Positions 21,536-32,334 are shown, counted from the stretch's first letter. The stretch: DNA of 64,000 bases from Cavia porcellus (GCF_034190915.1 NW_026947544.1:1054001-1118000); one strand, 5' to 3'. Numbers and translations: made by a program. The notes: generated from the letters alone by a model not told the origin.

Positions 21536-22966
21536 ATTGGCCACACTCAAAACATTTTTTACTCTTTTGCATCTGCTGTTGTGTTGCTGGAGGGCGGGAG
21601 CCGAGGGCCGCATTAATTGAGGCGCCCATCAGGGCTGCAAGACCTGAATTAGAGAGTGGTCCCCCCACTTCTCTACATAATTTGGTCCAGGTTTCTAAAC
21701 TCTTGTTTTTATGTGGTGTAATGACTGCACGGCAGTCCTTAGTACACTGCTCAAAGACTAGCTGCTTTACCAGGGGCTGCGTCACACTGAGGTCGGGGAA
21801 GACTTTGCCGGCGGCATCTAGCATCCTGGCCACAAAGTCAGAGAATGGCTCTGTCGTTCCCTGCACAATTTTGGTAAGACAGGCAGTATGTTCGCCTGCC
21901 TTGGCAAGTTGTTTCCAAGCGGCGATGGCACACTTAGTAATCTGATCATAAACTGCCTGAGGATGTCGAATTTGATCCTGCGCATGGGCTCCCTGGCCTA
22001 ATAACATATCTTTGTTCCATCTAGCATTGCGCTCTCTAGTGTTTTTCTCAGCCTGCTCTCCGCAATACTCATCATTCCATGCCTTCCAGTCCATAAATTG
22101 GCCTGGGGACAAACACGCCCTTGCGAGTTGTGCCCAATCCAAGGGTGTCAGAGGGGTGGCTCCTATGTTTTCCAAAAGAGCCTGCGTAAAGGGGGCGTTG
22201 GGGCCGTAAGTGGAGAATGCCTCTTTTAACCCCTTAACCACTTTCATGTCCAGGGGCTGATAATAAGGCGCGCCGGCCTGGTCCTGGAGGACCGGGTAGA
22301 AGCTGGGAGCGTCATACGAGGCAAGGCCCCTACGCAAGACGTCCCATAAATGGCCATGAAATGAGCGGCACCCGGAGAACGGAAGTGTGGCAGGGAAGGG
22401 AGGAGGCGGCCCCCAACCACCAGGTGCGCTCATTTCCTGGGGTGGCTCCCAGGGAGGGGCCGACGGGACTAACCCCGCCTCGCCGGGGGTGCGCATTTCC
22501 TGCAGATCACTCTCCACCCTCTCGAGCTCCTCCCCTAGGCTCTCCATCATCCCTTCACACAAGGCTCCAGCAGGTTTATGAACTTTCTGCCCTGTATTGC
22601 GATGTGGGCCTATCTTACTGTCAGTTTCCTCCTTTGGGCCCACCTTAGGGTCTTCCCCCTCTGAATCTGAATGGCTCGGTGAGCCAACCTCTGAGGCCTC
22701 CCTGGAGCTCTCCGAGCGCGCCTGCTTGAAAGCGTGGCGTGCCTCTTTGAGTCCCTGGGCTGCGCCTACCATACTTTCGGTTCTGAGACATGCACGAACC
22801 ATCTCCCAAATGGGGCGAACCATGGGGTCGACACCTGTGCCTTGCTCTTCTGCAAATTGAATGTCTCGTCCTAATTTAACACCGTTTGTTTTTCCATCTT
22901 AATTCCTCGTGCCCCAAGCAACATCCGCAATGATAGGGCGAGGGGGCCACAATTAACATTGCCCAT
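21522..22966 (-). pseudogene. gag: Class II gag, frameshifted and 3'-truncated
   Basis: The start codon at 22966-22964 gives MGNVNCGPLALSLRMLLGAR, a plausible N-myristoylation start for matrix. A frameshift near 22870-22910 passes to the long frame 22823-21522 (433 codons). That frame holds a Pro/Ser-rich linker (about 40-155), a capsid with YDQITKCAIAAWKQLAKAGE and TKIVQGTTEPFSDFVARMLD (major-homology-region-like, about residue 318), and the beginning of a zinc knuckle (CFECGQYG) where it breaks. Gag would assemble the particle; here it cannot be read through. Confidence 0.85.
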
Positions 22967-23175
22967 TTCAGCAAATATAGAAAGCCCCAAGGCGCTATAG
23001 CCAGCAGAGGCCTGCCCTTCTTTTTCGGGCAATGTCGATCCCCTCAAGGGGTCGACCAGTAGGTCTCTTAAAGTGCGTCCACCAAGGGCCGGGTTGAGCC
23101 GCCGCTCACCCGCAGGTACGTACCGTCTCTCGACGCAGTCACAGGAGTCGCAGAAGGCACGGGAATGGTTTCGAG
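22967..23175 (-). mobile_element. 5' leader of the class II provirus
   Basis: About 210 bp between the primer-binding site and the gag start, GC-rich, which would hold the packaging signal. A minus-strand frame through it (23239-22967) is continuous with the LTR and is not regarded as coding. Confidence 0.6.
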
Positions 23176-23193
23176 TCCCCGTACGGGCCACCA
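23176..23193 (-). promoter_or_regulatory. Primer-binding site, tRNA-Ile type
   Basis: The plus-strand 18-mer TCCCCGTACGGGCCACCA equals the 3' end of mammalian tRNA-Ile including CCA, from my knowledge of that tRNA; its complement is the PBS. It lies 2 bp inside the 5' LTR. IAPs are usually described with tRNA-Phe and MMTV-like elements with tRNA-Lys, so this marks a distinct lineage. Confidence 0.85.
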
Positions 23194-23195
23194 GC

Positions 23196-23636
23196 TGTCC
23201 GGAGCCGCTTCCATCCCGCGGAATGGAGCACACGAACACTCAGCCTCTGCAAGCACCTTTATTGACTGGGCAGCAACCTCAATACACGTCCGTCCGTGAC
23301 GGCTTCTTCCGTGTTGTGCCTCGACTGGGCAACAACCTCAATACACGTCCGTCCGTGACGGCTTCTTCCGTGTTGTGCGTCGGGCACTTCCTATACTTGG
23401 GCTTATATAGCTAATGTTATCCAATCATGGGATTACACGTGGGGACAGGCGATTGGGCGGCAACAAGGAAGGAATCAATCATTACCATATATGGCGGGGA
23501 CAGTAAGCCGAGCAAGAACCAGGAAGCAGGATGTGTGTGCCATCTTGGGCACACGATGGGCGGGGGAGCAGCGAGGCGGTAGGCGGACACCATCTTGTGG
23601 CTATATTCTCATGGGTAATACGGCAGGCTCCCAACA
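23196..23636 (-). mobile_element. 5' LTR of the class II provirus
   Basis: 441 bp, differing from the 3' LTR at five positions by eye. It has the same inverted TATA-like box (about 23403-23410), AATAAA signal (23258-23263) and 59-bp tandem duplication. It would act as the promoter, reading toward lower coordinates. Confidence 0.95.
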
Positions 23637-23827
23637 CTAGTGAACTTAAAGAATCCTCTAATTTGGAGACAGAGTCACTAAGGGCTGCTAGATCTTGTTC
23701 AATGGGTGCACTTAAGTGTCTATAATTTTACTCTATCTATTAGGCTAATTAACACTCCTAAACCTATTGACCATGCCATACCAATTCCGGTACATGGTTA
23801 CTATGTCAATAAGCATAGATCATAACA
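23637..23827 (-). pseudogene. env: ERV-B upstream env piece and 5' LTR remnant
   Basis: 23637-23780 aligns in reverse with ERV-C 57945-58090, immediately upstream of the transmembrane block, starting with the second CTAGTG copy. 23781-23827 aligns with scattered parts of the LTR ('tagtaacca' segment and the TGTTATG start). gag, pol and most of env have been lost between. Confidence 0.65.
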
Positions 23828-24360
23828 CTATCATAACTATTAATTCTATGTGTCATTAGAAAACCAGAGAAAAACTTTGGTTTTCCTTTTTGGACTTTAT
23901 TGTTTAGTTGATTTTTATACTTGTTTCTTTTTTTTTTTTTTTTTTTTACCTTTAACTTTGCAAGACAGAGAAGTCCACACTCCAATTTTTTGGGACTTCT
24001 TCTATAGCTCTGAGGGAATTAATCAAGGTGACATAATACATGATAATATATTTTCTCCCATTAAAACCAGAAAGGCTGTCAGATACTGACACTTTTCAGC
24101 TAAGAACTATGTTGAGGTAAATAACATTTTATCAAACCATTAGAATGTTTAATCTTTTATCTCTCCAGTCAATTGTCTGCAGGAAGGTGCTTTCACATAA
24201 AGGGAAATTTTGACCACCTTGACACCAAATACTCTGGGATCATGGGCAAATATCTTTCTCCCTACAAAGTTTTTGTTATCTGTGCTAACCTATTGCTCAT
24301 TCAATCCCATCATCAAGCCTGCAGCCAATGTCTTTCTGGGCTGAACAATGCAAACTCAAT

Positions 24361-24409
<49 letters not shown>
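24361..24409 (+). repeat. (GT)n microsatellite
   Basis: About 24 uninterrupted GT dinucleotides; not present in array copy 1 at the matching place (9340s), so it expanded after duplication. Confidence 0.97.
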
Positions 24410-24410
<1 letters not shown>

Positions 24411-26168
24411 CAATCCTCCCTTGTAATTTCTGATTCCAGATAGCTCTGCTTCAGAGGCCTCGCTATTCCAATGTGGAGAGGCTCATTGTATTTTCCTCAC
24501 TTTCAGCTTTTCTAAGGTTTTGTGTACCTAGCATTTTGCCCAGGCTTGCTGTTGCCAAGAGATAGAACACTTCACTTGAAGTTTCACAGTGTTATTTTAA
24601 CGTGGGTCCTCTGAAATTGAAACAGTGAAAAAATGTTGCAGTCACCTCAGTGTTCTAATGGATAAGGAAAACCAACTGACATAAAGAATTGTCACAATCA
24701 ACATGAGGAAAGGAGAGTTTTCCTTTATGCCGTGTGCAGGTTGACCTCACAAATTAACAGAAATTCCTACCAAATAGTAGAGAAAAGCTTTCCCAAAGAG
24801 AGACGGACATGAAAAAATCTCAAGGTCATGTCAGTTTTCTCAACTCTAGGGGAACTTGAGAAATTTTTGGCTTCTAACCTATCATGTGGATTACTTATCT
24901 CCTAGGTAAGACACTCCTGCCACTGAAAAACTTTGTAATGTTATCTCCATCAAAAGAAAAGGAAAGCAGAAACACAAGGCTGAATCCAATTCAGAGCACA
25001 CATTCACACAACAGGCCAGTGTCAAAACTGTTAAGGTGGGTACAGGTGCAGAAACTGCAGGCTGAGCCTAGGGCTTGGTATTTTTGTCCCACCTAGGCAC
25101 ACAGCTTCCTTCTATGTTACCATTAATTCAGGACCCTGCACTCATTCCTCATTCTGTGACCAGTTTCCTTGGTCCTGTGTCCTTGTCCCAGTGTCCTTGG
25201 ACCTTGTTCCCCTGGGGCTTAGTCATCTCATGACTCACCCTAGGAAGGGCAGCCACACCCTTGCCTCTGGGCTTTGTCCCATTCCAAGAGAAATGGAGAG
25301 CCTTGGGTAAGGGGAACTAAGACAAAAGTGGGGCATATGCCTAAAGCTGATACACAGGCTGCTAATTGACCAGTTGTGTCATATCAAATGTCTTCTAAAA
25401 ATATCTGGGCATAGGCCATTTGGATCCCTTAATGAGTTGTGGAGACAAACTATTTCATACCTCCAAGACATCATTGGGACACTGAGAAGAATCGGGATTT
25501 GGATCCCATATGCAAGGTTTTCTCTACCACCAGGAAACATTTGAAGTTGAGAAATCCTGCTGATGACAGGCTCTCTAGCTTGTTGCTCACTTATGTATTG
25601 ACCCAGGATCTCATGGCTAGGTTGTGCATTGTTATGGTGGAATAGCTTCAGACTGGGCTCTGAGAAATATGAACCAAAGGAAAGCAGGAAAGTTTAAACA
25701 AGGACTCCATATATTCATGCCATTCAAGGGTTCTTCTTAACTTAGGGACTGCGCCAGTGGTTGCTGGCTTTCAAGACCAACTGATACTACCATGGAAGCA
25801 ATAGTCCAGGACAGACTGTGCATAGAGCTTTCAGGCCTACAGTCCAAGTCCTCAAAAATGACCAAAGCCCAGTCAGTGTAGCATTTCCTTTCCTCTTCAT
25901 GAAACTTTTGCTCCCCACCAATTTGAAAAAATCAATGCATTGTGGGAGTCAAGTTTGGACCCCTTAGATATCATGACAATAATTTTCCTCCACTTCAAAA
26001 GGTATTTCAAATTCTTTTGACCGGGAAACCTGGAAAGAAAATTTGAATACAACCCAGGGAAGCTAAGGAAAATAATTCATGGTTGGAGTGGCTGTGGTTG
26101 TGTGGGGATCTATGATACATGTTTGCAGGAGGATACCTGAGTCAGAATGATAGGCATTGCCAGGGAGA

Positions 26169-26435
26169 TTAGTTGCACAGAAGTCCTTGCAGGGCAAGAT
26201 TTGTAAAGGGCGGATTTTCAGAGGCCTGGTATCCAACAGTATTTTCTCTGAAAACTTCATTTCTCAAATTTGGTAGATTAAAATGGCTGATAAACTGCCC
26301 ATTTATATAGTACCAATAGGACATGAGATACCCCAGGACCTGGCAAGTGTTCTGTGCAATGACCTTCCCTTGAGTATCTGTTTTCCACTTGAGATGTCTG
26401 TTGTTTCGCTGAGTCCTCTTCCCTAACCTCTTCAC
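26169..26435 (-). CDS. Minus-strand ORF, array copy 3 (unknown)
   Basis: 88 codons starting MKRLGKRTQRNNRHLKWKTD; it corresponds to the frames at 17859-18146 and 27893-28162. Unknown product; function doubtful. Confidence 0.2.
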   Translation of the reverse strand: MKRLGKRTQRNNRHLKWKTDTQGKVIAQNTCQVLGYLMSYWYYINGQFISHFNLPNLRNEVFRENTVGYQASENPPFTNLALQGLLCN

Positions 26436-26964
26436 TGGTGCATTTCTTGCCTCATTGCTACACAGTAGAAGAACTGGCTGTTGAACTTCTCACCAGCAAA
26501 TCCTCTGCAAGCACATGGGATTTGAAATAAGAGATAGGGGTTGAAATTAAATTTCAAGGTCAGCAATTCTAATGTAATTCTAATGTAATGTAATGAAACT
26601 ACCCCAAGCAGGTTTTCATCATGTTGAACTGGTGAATATGTGTGGAAATATGCAGGAGGTTGGGTATCAGTACTTAGAACAAAACTAACCTACATGGAAG
26701 AGAGGAAAGACCAAGGAAAGAACATAGAAAACAGTGAGAGCCTGTCAATCTGATGTAAAAAAAAAAAAACTTTGAAACTGAAAGCAAAACTAATATTTCA
26801 TGATAATTTGATCAGGGTATTGAAGTGATATTCTCATGTTTGTTGTCCCATTCATAGTCTCCTGCCTTGGCCCATGGACCCCAAAGCAGGAGATCATCAA
26901 GTAACCCTATTAGAGGACAGAATTGTGTAGAATAGAAATACCCAAAACCTGTATATCCACTCTG

Positions 26965-28375
26965 CTTATTGATTAGTTGTGTCCCTTCAAATGTCATCTA
27001 AGAATATTAGGGCATAGGCCTTTGGGATCCCTTCATGAGTTGTGGCGAAAAAACATTTCATACCTCGATGAAATATCTGAGGCATTGAGAGGAAGGGGGA
27101 TTTCTAAGGTTTTCCCTTCCATAGGATACATTTGAAGTTTGAAAAAACCTGTTGATTTTGGGCTCTCTGGCATGTTGCTGGCTTATGTATTGAGCTAGGA
27201 TCTCATGGATAGTGTGTGTAGTGTTATGCTGGCATAGTTGCAGACCTGCTCTAAATTGTGATCTGAGAAATATGAACCCCCCAAAAAGGAAATATGTAGG
27301 CACTCCAAATATTCATGCCATATAGGGGTTCTTCTTTGCTTAGGGAATTCTCCAGTGGTTGCTGACTTTCAGGGTCAAGTGATACTACCATGGAGGCAAT
27401 AGTTCAGGACAGACTTGTGTAAGGCTTGCAGGCTTATTCTCCAAGCCCTCAATAACTGGGAAACAGTCCAGTCACTGCAGCAATTTCTTTTCCCCCTCAT
27501 TAAAATGTTTCTCTTCATCATTAAAAAAAAACCTCAATGGACTGTGGTAGTAAAGTTTGGGATCCTTAAACATCAGGACAGAGAAAGATATTCACCAATA
27601 ATATTCCTCCACTTCACAAAGTATGTCAAGTTCTTTTGATCAGGACAACTGCAAAGAAAATTTGTACACAAGCTAAGAAGCCTAAGGAAAATACTGTATG
27701 GTTATAATGGATGTGGTTGTGTGGGGTGGAATGCTGCAGGATTGGCTCCCAACTGTTGACACAAATCAGGAGGCTTTTGGTTGCCAGGCAACCACATCAG
27801 GTTGTGATTGGCTGTTCAGCATTGTGTGCTACCCCTCACTAGCTAGGATACATGTTTACAGTAGGAGACCTGAGTCAGAATGCTTGGCATTGCTATGGAG
27901 TTGCACAGAGGACCTTGCAGGGCAAGATTTGAAAAGGGTGAATTTCAGAGGCCTGGTTTCCAACAGTATTTTTTCTGAAAGCTTCATTGCTCAAAGTTTG
28001 TAGATGGAAATGCCTGCAAATATGCACATGAATACAGTGCCAATGGGACATGAGACATCCCAGGACCTGGCTGGTGATCTCTGCAATGACCTTCCCTTCA
28101 GGATTTATTTTCCACTTGATGTTTCTGTGATTTTGCTGAGTCCTCTTTCCTAATCTTTTCACTGAGGCCTTGCTGGATTCATTCCCTTACAGTAGAAGAA
28201 ATGCTGTAAAATTTCTCAGCAGAATAACCTTTACAAGCACATTGGATTTGAAATCAGAGACTGAGATTGAAGATGAATTTCAATGGCAGCCATCCTAAAA
28301 CCACTAAACTACTCCTGAGCATGTTTTCAGCATGTTTCACAGGTGAATATGTGTGGGAATATACAGGGTTGGACA
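26965..28375 (+). repeat. 3.4-kb array unit, copy 4 (partial)
   Basis: It starts at the equivalent of copy 1 position ~10295 ('attgattagttgtgtc') and continues to about 11715 of copy 1 ('gaatatgtgtgggaatat'). Then the homology stops. This is the right edge of the array. Confidence 0.75.
27893..28162 (-). CDS. Minus-strand ORF, array copy 4 (unknown)
   Basis: 89 codons starting MKRLGKRTQQNHRNIKWKIN; third member of the recurring frame. Unknown product; function doubtful. Confidence 0.2.
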   Translation of the reverse strand: MKRLGKRTQQNHRNIKWKINPEGKVIAEITSQVLGCLMSHWHCIHVHICRHFHLQTLSNEAFRKNTVGNQASEIHPFQILPCKVLCATP

Positions 28376-28756
28376 TCAATTTATCTGTTATGTTGTCCCC
28401 TTATTTTTCATTTATATCTGTCAATCATATGTTGTTTTTGTTTTCAGATGATACCATTTTTAGAATTAAGGTTATATTTAACAATGAATTGAATTCAATT
28501 TTGGGTATCATGAGCTATATTTTCATGCATGGCCTTTATTTTAATTAAGAAAAAAAACACATATTTTTGTCATAAATGTCCAATATCCTAAGTGTGTCAC
28601 ACTCTTGTTTATACTTTAGAATATTTCTATTGAGGAATTATTAATTTTAATTTTATGAGTTTTATTATATTAAACAATGAGTGCTTCACAGGGAAAATCA
28701 CAAAATGAAATATTACATTTTTAATATTTATTGTTTATAAAATGCATTAAATATTT
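28376..28756. other. AT-rich interval, nothing recognised
   Basis: Low-complexity AT-rich DNA between the 3.4-kb array and the ~350-bp array; no gene or repeat end seen. Confidence 0.5.
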
Positions 28757-30045
28757 TCAACATTGACAGATTTTTGGTGTGCAAATTCTAAAAATGAATG
28801 ACAAACTCCTATTTGAATTTCAATGAAAATGCCAATTGCACTATAGAGTGTCAATTGTAACACCTACAGAAGTCTTCATACAGGAGAACCCCTCTTTTCT
28901 TTCACATGGATTATTGTGCTAAGAGCACATGTGTTTTACTTTTCTGGCCTTCCTCCAGGACATATTCAGTATCTCACTGGTCTTCCTGTTTTGTCAGAAG
29001 GTTATTTTTGTATTACATAATGTGTAATTAAAAGGAACATAAAATGTCAGTAAAAATTATTAAGTTCTTAATATGTATTGCACATTTAGAATCAAAATCA
29101 ACTTTCTTTCTTTCTTTTTGGAATCAGAAACTCCCTATGCAATTCAGGCTGGCCTTGAGTTCACCTTGTAGCCTAGGCTGGCCTCAAACTTGCAACAATT
29201 CTCCTGGCTCTGTCTCCATAATGCTAAAATTGTGTATCATCATACATGGCTAACATCAACATTTTCACATCAGATGTGTACCTGCCTACAAAACCTGAAG
29301 GGTAACATCAGAAATAAATTCCCATATGAGCTGGATGAAATACCAATATTGTTCTCCACAAAAAGATCTTTACTTCAACTGTCACATCTAAATGATAATA
29401 AAATTGATAAAATATTAAACACGTAATGAGAATTTAGAATACACCTTAACATTCTCATATTGATTATGTGCTTGCTAAGAAAACTGAAGAGGTGACATCA
29501 GAAATGAAATCCTATGAGCTACAATGTAAACACAAAAGTCAACCACAGAAGTAATCTTTGCTTCAACTGTCACACCCATGGCAGTCTTCACACATGACTA
29601 CTACGTGCTCCATGCATATGTGTCACACTGTCAGCACATGTACTTAACTTTCCTTTTCTACATGGCATGCCATTATTTTTACCTCTCTTCTCCTGCTGTT
29701 TTGATGGGAACTTCCTACTATGTGGAACAATGTAGACTTAGCAGGGAAATAAGATATCAAGAAAATAAAATATGCAATATCTAATAAGTACTTAGAATAG
29801 ATATCAACATTTTCTCATCAGCTGCATACTTGGCTACAAAACCTAAGAGAAAGCATCAGAAATAAAAGCCTATGTGAAATACAATGAGAATACCAATAGA
29901 ATTCTATGAGAAAAATAATCTTTACTTCTATTACCACACCCAAGGCACTCTTTACACGTGACAACTGCATGTTACATAAAAAGTAGCACTTCCAGTAATT
30001 GCATGTCTATTTGTTTTCCTGGCTTTCTTATAAAGCACAGTTGAT
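28757..30045 (+). repeat. Degenerate ~350-bp tandem array, four units
   Basis: Units begin near 28757, 29259, 29447 and 29805 with an 'atcaacattttc'-like start, then an 'aaaacct.a' block, a 'catcagaaataaa' block, a 'tttacttcaactgtcaca' block and a 'gcacatgt.tttaacttt' tail. Unit 1 is lengthened by a B1 SINE (29108-29255); unit 2 lacks its tail. Divergence between units is high, so the array is old. No known family recognised. Confidence 0.65.
29108..29255 (-). mobile_element. B1-like SINE
   Basis: The plus strand reads the reverse of a B1/7SL-derived SINE: T-rich start, 'caggctggccttgagttca' and 'aggctggcctcaaacttgc', then the head ending 'catacatggct'. It is inserted in unit 1 of the ~350-bp array. 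Diverged, with a partially duplicated right half. Confidence 0.8.
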
Positions 30046-30090
30046 ATATATATATATATATTTTTTGTTGTTGTTGTTGTTTTTTTGTTT
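30040..30090 (+). repeat. (AT)n followed by T-rich/(GTT)n tract
   Basis: Simple repeat 'atatatatat' followed by T and TTG runs; abuts the coding-like segment to its right. Confidence 0.9.
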
Positions 30091-30560
30091 TCCTCTTGCC
30101 GTGGTAGATGTTCGGGATGCTGAACCTTCCAGTTCACCTATCAGCTCATCAATATGCTCCATAATTTTTTGCACAATTCCCTGGCAAGAAATATTTTTTT
30201 TTCTTTGCTGTAAGTCATCTCTCATGAGATACAGTCCCAGTGCCCTAAGAAAATGACTCTATATTTCTCACTTGCTCTTTTTTGTAAATGGACAAACTAT
30301 CCCACACATGTTCAGGTGTGAGTAAAATGCAACCATTGGCCAATACTTTGTATTTCAAATGACATCATAGTTGTTGCATAACTCATCAGTAACGTCTGAT
30401 TCACCTTACTTTTGCTCTAGAAAATTTCCATCTCGGGGTTCTAGTTTGTTAAGGTTTTTCTGTCAGTATTTCTATCATGGTGAAATGCTGATATCAGCAG
30501 AACTGATTTGTTTTTTTATTGATGCATATGAAACCAGTGTTATATCTTTCTGAAAACCAA
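30091..30560 (-). pseudogene. Possible processed pseudogene, unidentified
   Basis: The minus strand shows protein-like blocks: EHVWDSLSIYKKEQVRNIES and, after a stop, MRDDLQQRKKNISCQGIVQK followed by IMEHIDELIGELEGSASRTS. They look like one helical coiled-coil protein broken by a stop and a frameshift. The A-rich tract at 30060-30090 (T-rich on plus) follows its 3' end on the minus strand, as a poly(A) tail would. I do not recognise the parent gene. It could equally be a chance frame. Confidence 0.3.
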
Positions 30561-30819
30561 AGATTATACTTTACAGTTCTATTTTAAAATTATGACATTT
30601 CATTCACAAATGTAACATCAATTGGAAACTGGAAACCAATTATTGAATGCCACATTCCAATTAAAGAGGGAGATGGCAGCAACAGGTCTGTTCATTTGGT
30701 ATATTACTTACAACTAAGGACCTGAAGACTCAGTTCAAGAATTAGTTTCTATATTGAAGACATAGTAAACCTTCACATCTACAAGCACATACTTTTTGTA
30801 TAAAAATTTATCTAAAGAG
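30561..30819. other. Interval without recognised features
   Basis: AT-rich DNA between the coding-like segment and the LINE-1 3' end; nothing supported. Confidence 0.5.
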
Positions 30820-31300
30820 AAAAAAACAAAACAGAAAAAACGGCAGAAATCATACAGAATTTAAAAAAGAATTAAGGCTAAGAAATCACTAATTCATAGA
30901 TTACATACTGCAACCTTAGAAATTGTTATACAATTCAAAAAATTAAAGCATAGAAAGTGGACAAACAATGAGAGTGCAAATCATTCTGTTCAATGATTCA
31001 ACAAAAACTTACTAATATGATTATCTACCTTACACATTGAAACATACATGCAGTTACATCCTTTAGAGCACTTTCCCTCCTTTTTTTACTACAGCAGTTA
31101 CACATTTCAGATCTTAATACTCCTACAATTTTTATTACTTTTTACACTATAGATCCAATGTGATATTTATAAATATGATTCTTACCTATTTCACTTATGA
31201 GGATAGTCTCCAGTTGCCTCCATTTACCTATAAAGGCAACAAGATCATCCTTTTTATAGCTGAGTAATATTCCATTGTATAAAAATACCACATCTTTTTC
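30820..31300 (-). mobile_element. Older LINE-1, 3' part (split by the younger LINE-1)
   Basis: 30820-31190 is a shortened 3' UTR and 31190-31300 the end of ORF2 (compare 32380-32500). The remainder of this copy continues at 38222 on the far side of the inserted LINE-1. Confidence 0.75.
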
Positions 31301-32334
31301 TTTTTTTTATTTAAGAGGAAAAAGAGAAAAACACAAAACAAAACAAAGCAGTGTAAGGTTACACATAATACAGAACTACAAAAAAAAACGTAACAGTAAG
31401 AAATCACCTGTTAATAGATTACATATTATCATCTTGGAAATAGTTGCTCAAATCACAGTATCAAAGAATACAAAGTAGACATTCAAACAGAGAGACTGCA
31501 AACAGCTGTGTTCAATGATCCAAAAACATTAATATAGTCAGCTATTTAACACCCCTAAACACACTTGCTGTTATATCCGTTGGAGCTCTTTTTTTTTCCT
31601 CCCTCTCTTTTTTACAACAAAATTTACACATTTTGGATTTTATTACTCCTTAGTTCTTATTACTTTGGGGGGGGAATAAAGTCAAATATGGCAAAACAAA
31701 GCTGTCAGTCAAAACCAAGGATAGACATAGCACATGATGTAGAACAGAGTACAAGGTTATCAACAATGGTTATCAACGTTGTCTCTTGTTTCCTTAAAAA
31801 GAATTGTCTATCTCATTAGATATTATAAAGTTGGACAAAACAGTAGAGAACAAGACCAATAAAACTGAGGCATTGTGAACATTACAGGACTTCCAAAGGA
31901 GACAATAGTCAAACCAGAATGGGCATCTTTGTGAATCTTATTGCCTTCAAAGTAGTTGCCTATACCCTCAGAATGGAACAGAGTCTAATCAGTCAAAACC
32001 AGATCGTGGGAGTATTACAGGACTTCAAAACAAGTTAATAGGAAATCAAAAAGAGTTACTATTATATATCCTAATTTTTAAAATTTTTCCCTTAATTAAA
32101 ATAAACATAAGAAATAACTAAATAATTTTTTTAAAGAATACTAGTTACCATAGGGTCTGTCTTTTTCCTTGAAATATTTGGATAAAACTTCATATACTAT
32201 AGCTTCAAATATTTCCATATCAAGAAGCCCAGAATAAAGCCTTTCTAATTAATAAGTGAAAATTTTATAAGGCTTCAAGGCCACATAATGGGGAATCATG
32301 ATTAACACATATTTTTATATATTTGAATCATTAC

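Larger units (their letters stand above)
19694..23636 (-). mobile_element. Class II (IAP/betaretrovirus-like) provirus, internally deleted
   Basis: 3.94 kb, minus strand, with two 441-bp LTRs of equal length, starting TGTTGGGAGCC and ending CTCCGGACA on the minus strand, flanked by perfect CTAGTG duplications. Internal order: tRNA-Ile primer-binding site, leader, gag, a short protease G-patch piece, an ID SINE, transmembrane env, polypurine tract. Most of pro, all of pol and the env surface part are missing. I count 5 differences between the LTRs, so insertion is relatively recent. gag and env each carry a frameshift, so no full protein can be made. Confidence 0.95.
18740..23827 (-). mobile_element. 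ERV-B: deleted gammaretrovirus-like provirus, host of the nested IAP-like element
   Basis: The left boundary TGTTGTAAG (18740) corresponds to the inverted LTR end of ERV-C. The right boundary, ...CATAACA (ending 23827), is the inverted LTR start TGTTATG. Flanks are CTTTC (18735-18739) and CTATC (23828-23832), a 5-bp target duplication with one mismatch, and the array unit reads through once the element is removed. Only LTR ends, part of env and the 3' region remain; gag and pol are gone. A class II provirus occupies 19694-23636. Confidence 0.8.
23828..26964 (+). repeat. 3.4-kb array unit, copy 3
   Basis: It resumes the unit at the exact point where ERV-B entered and runs collinearly with copy 1 (8805-12000), ending near 26964. 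At that point it jumps to the middle of another unit (copy 4). Inside are a T homopolymer (23930-23948) and a GT microsatellite (24361-24409). Confidence 0.75.

Noticed and set aside
22361..22860. Plus-strand frames antisense to gag
   Set aside because: Shadows of the minus-strand gag coding sequence; no motif.
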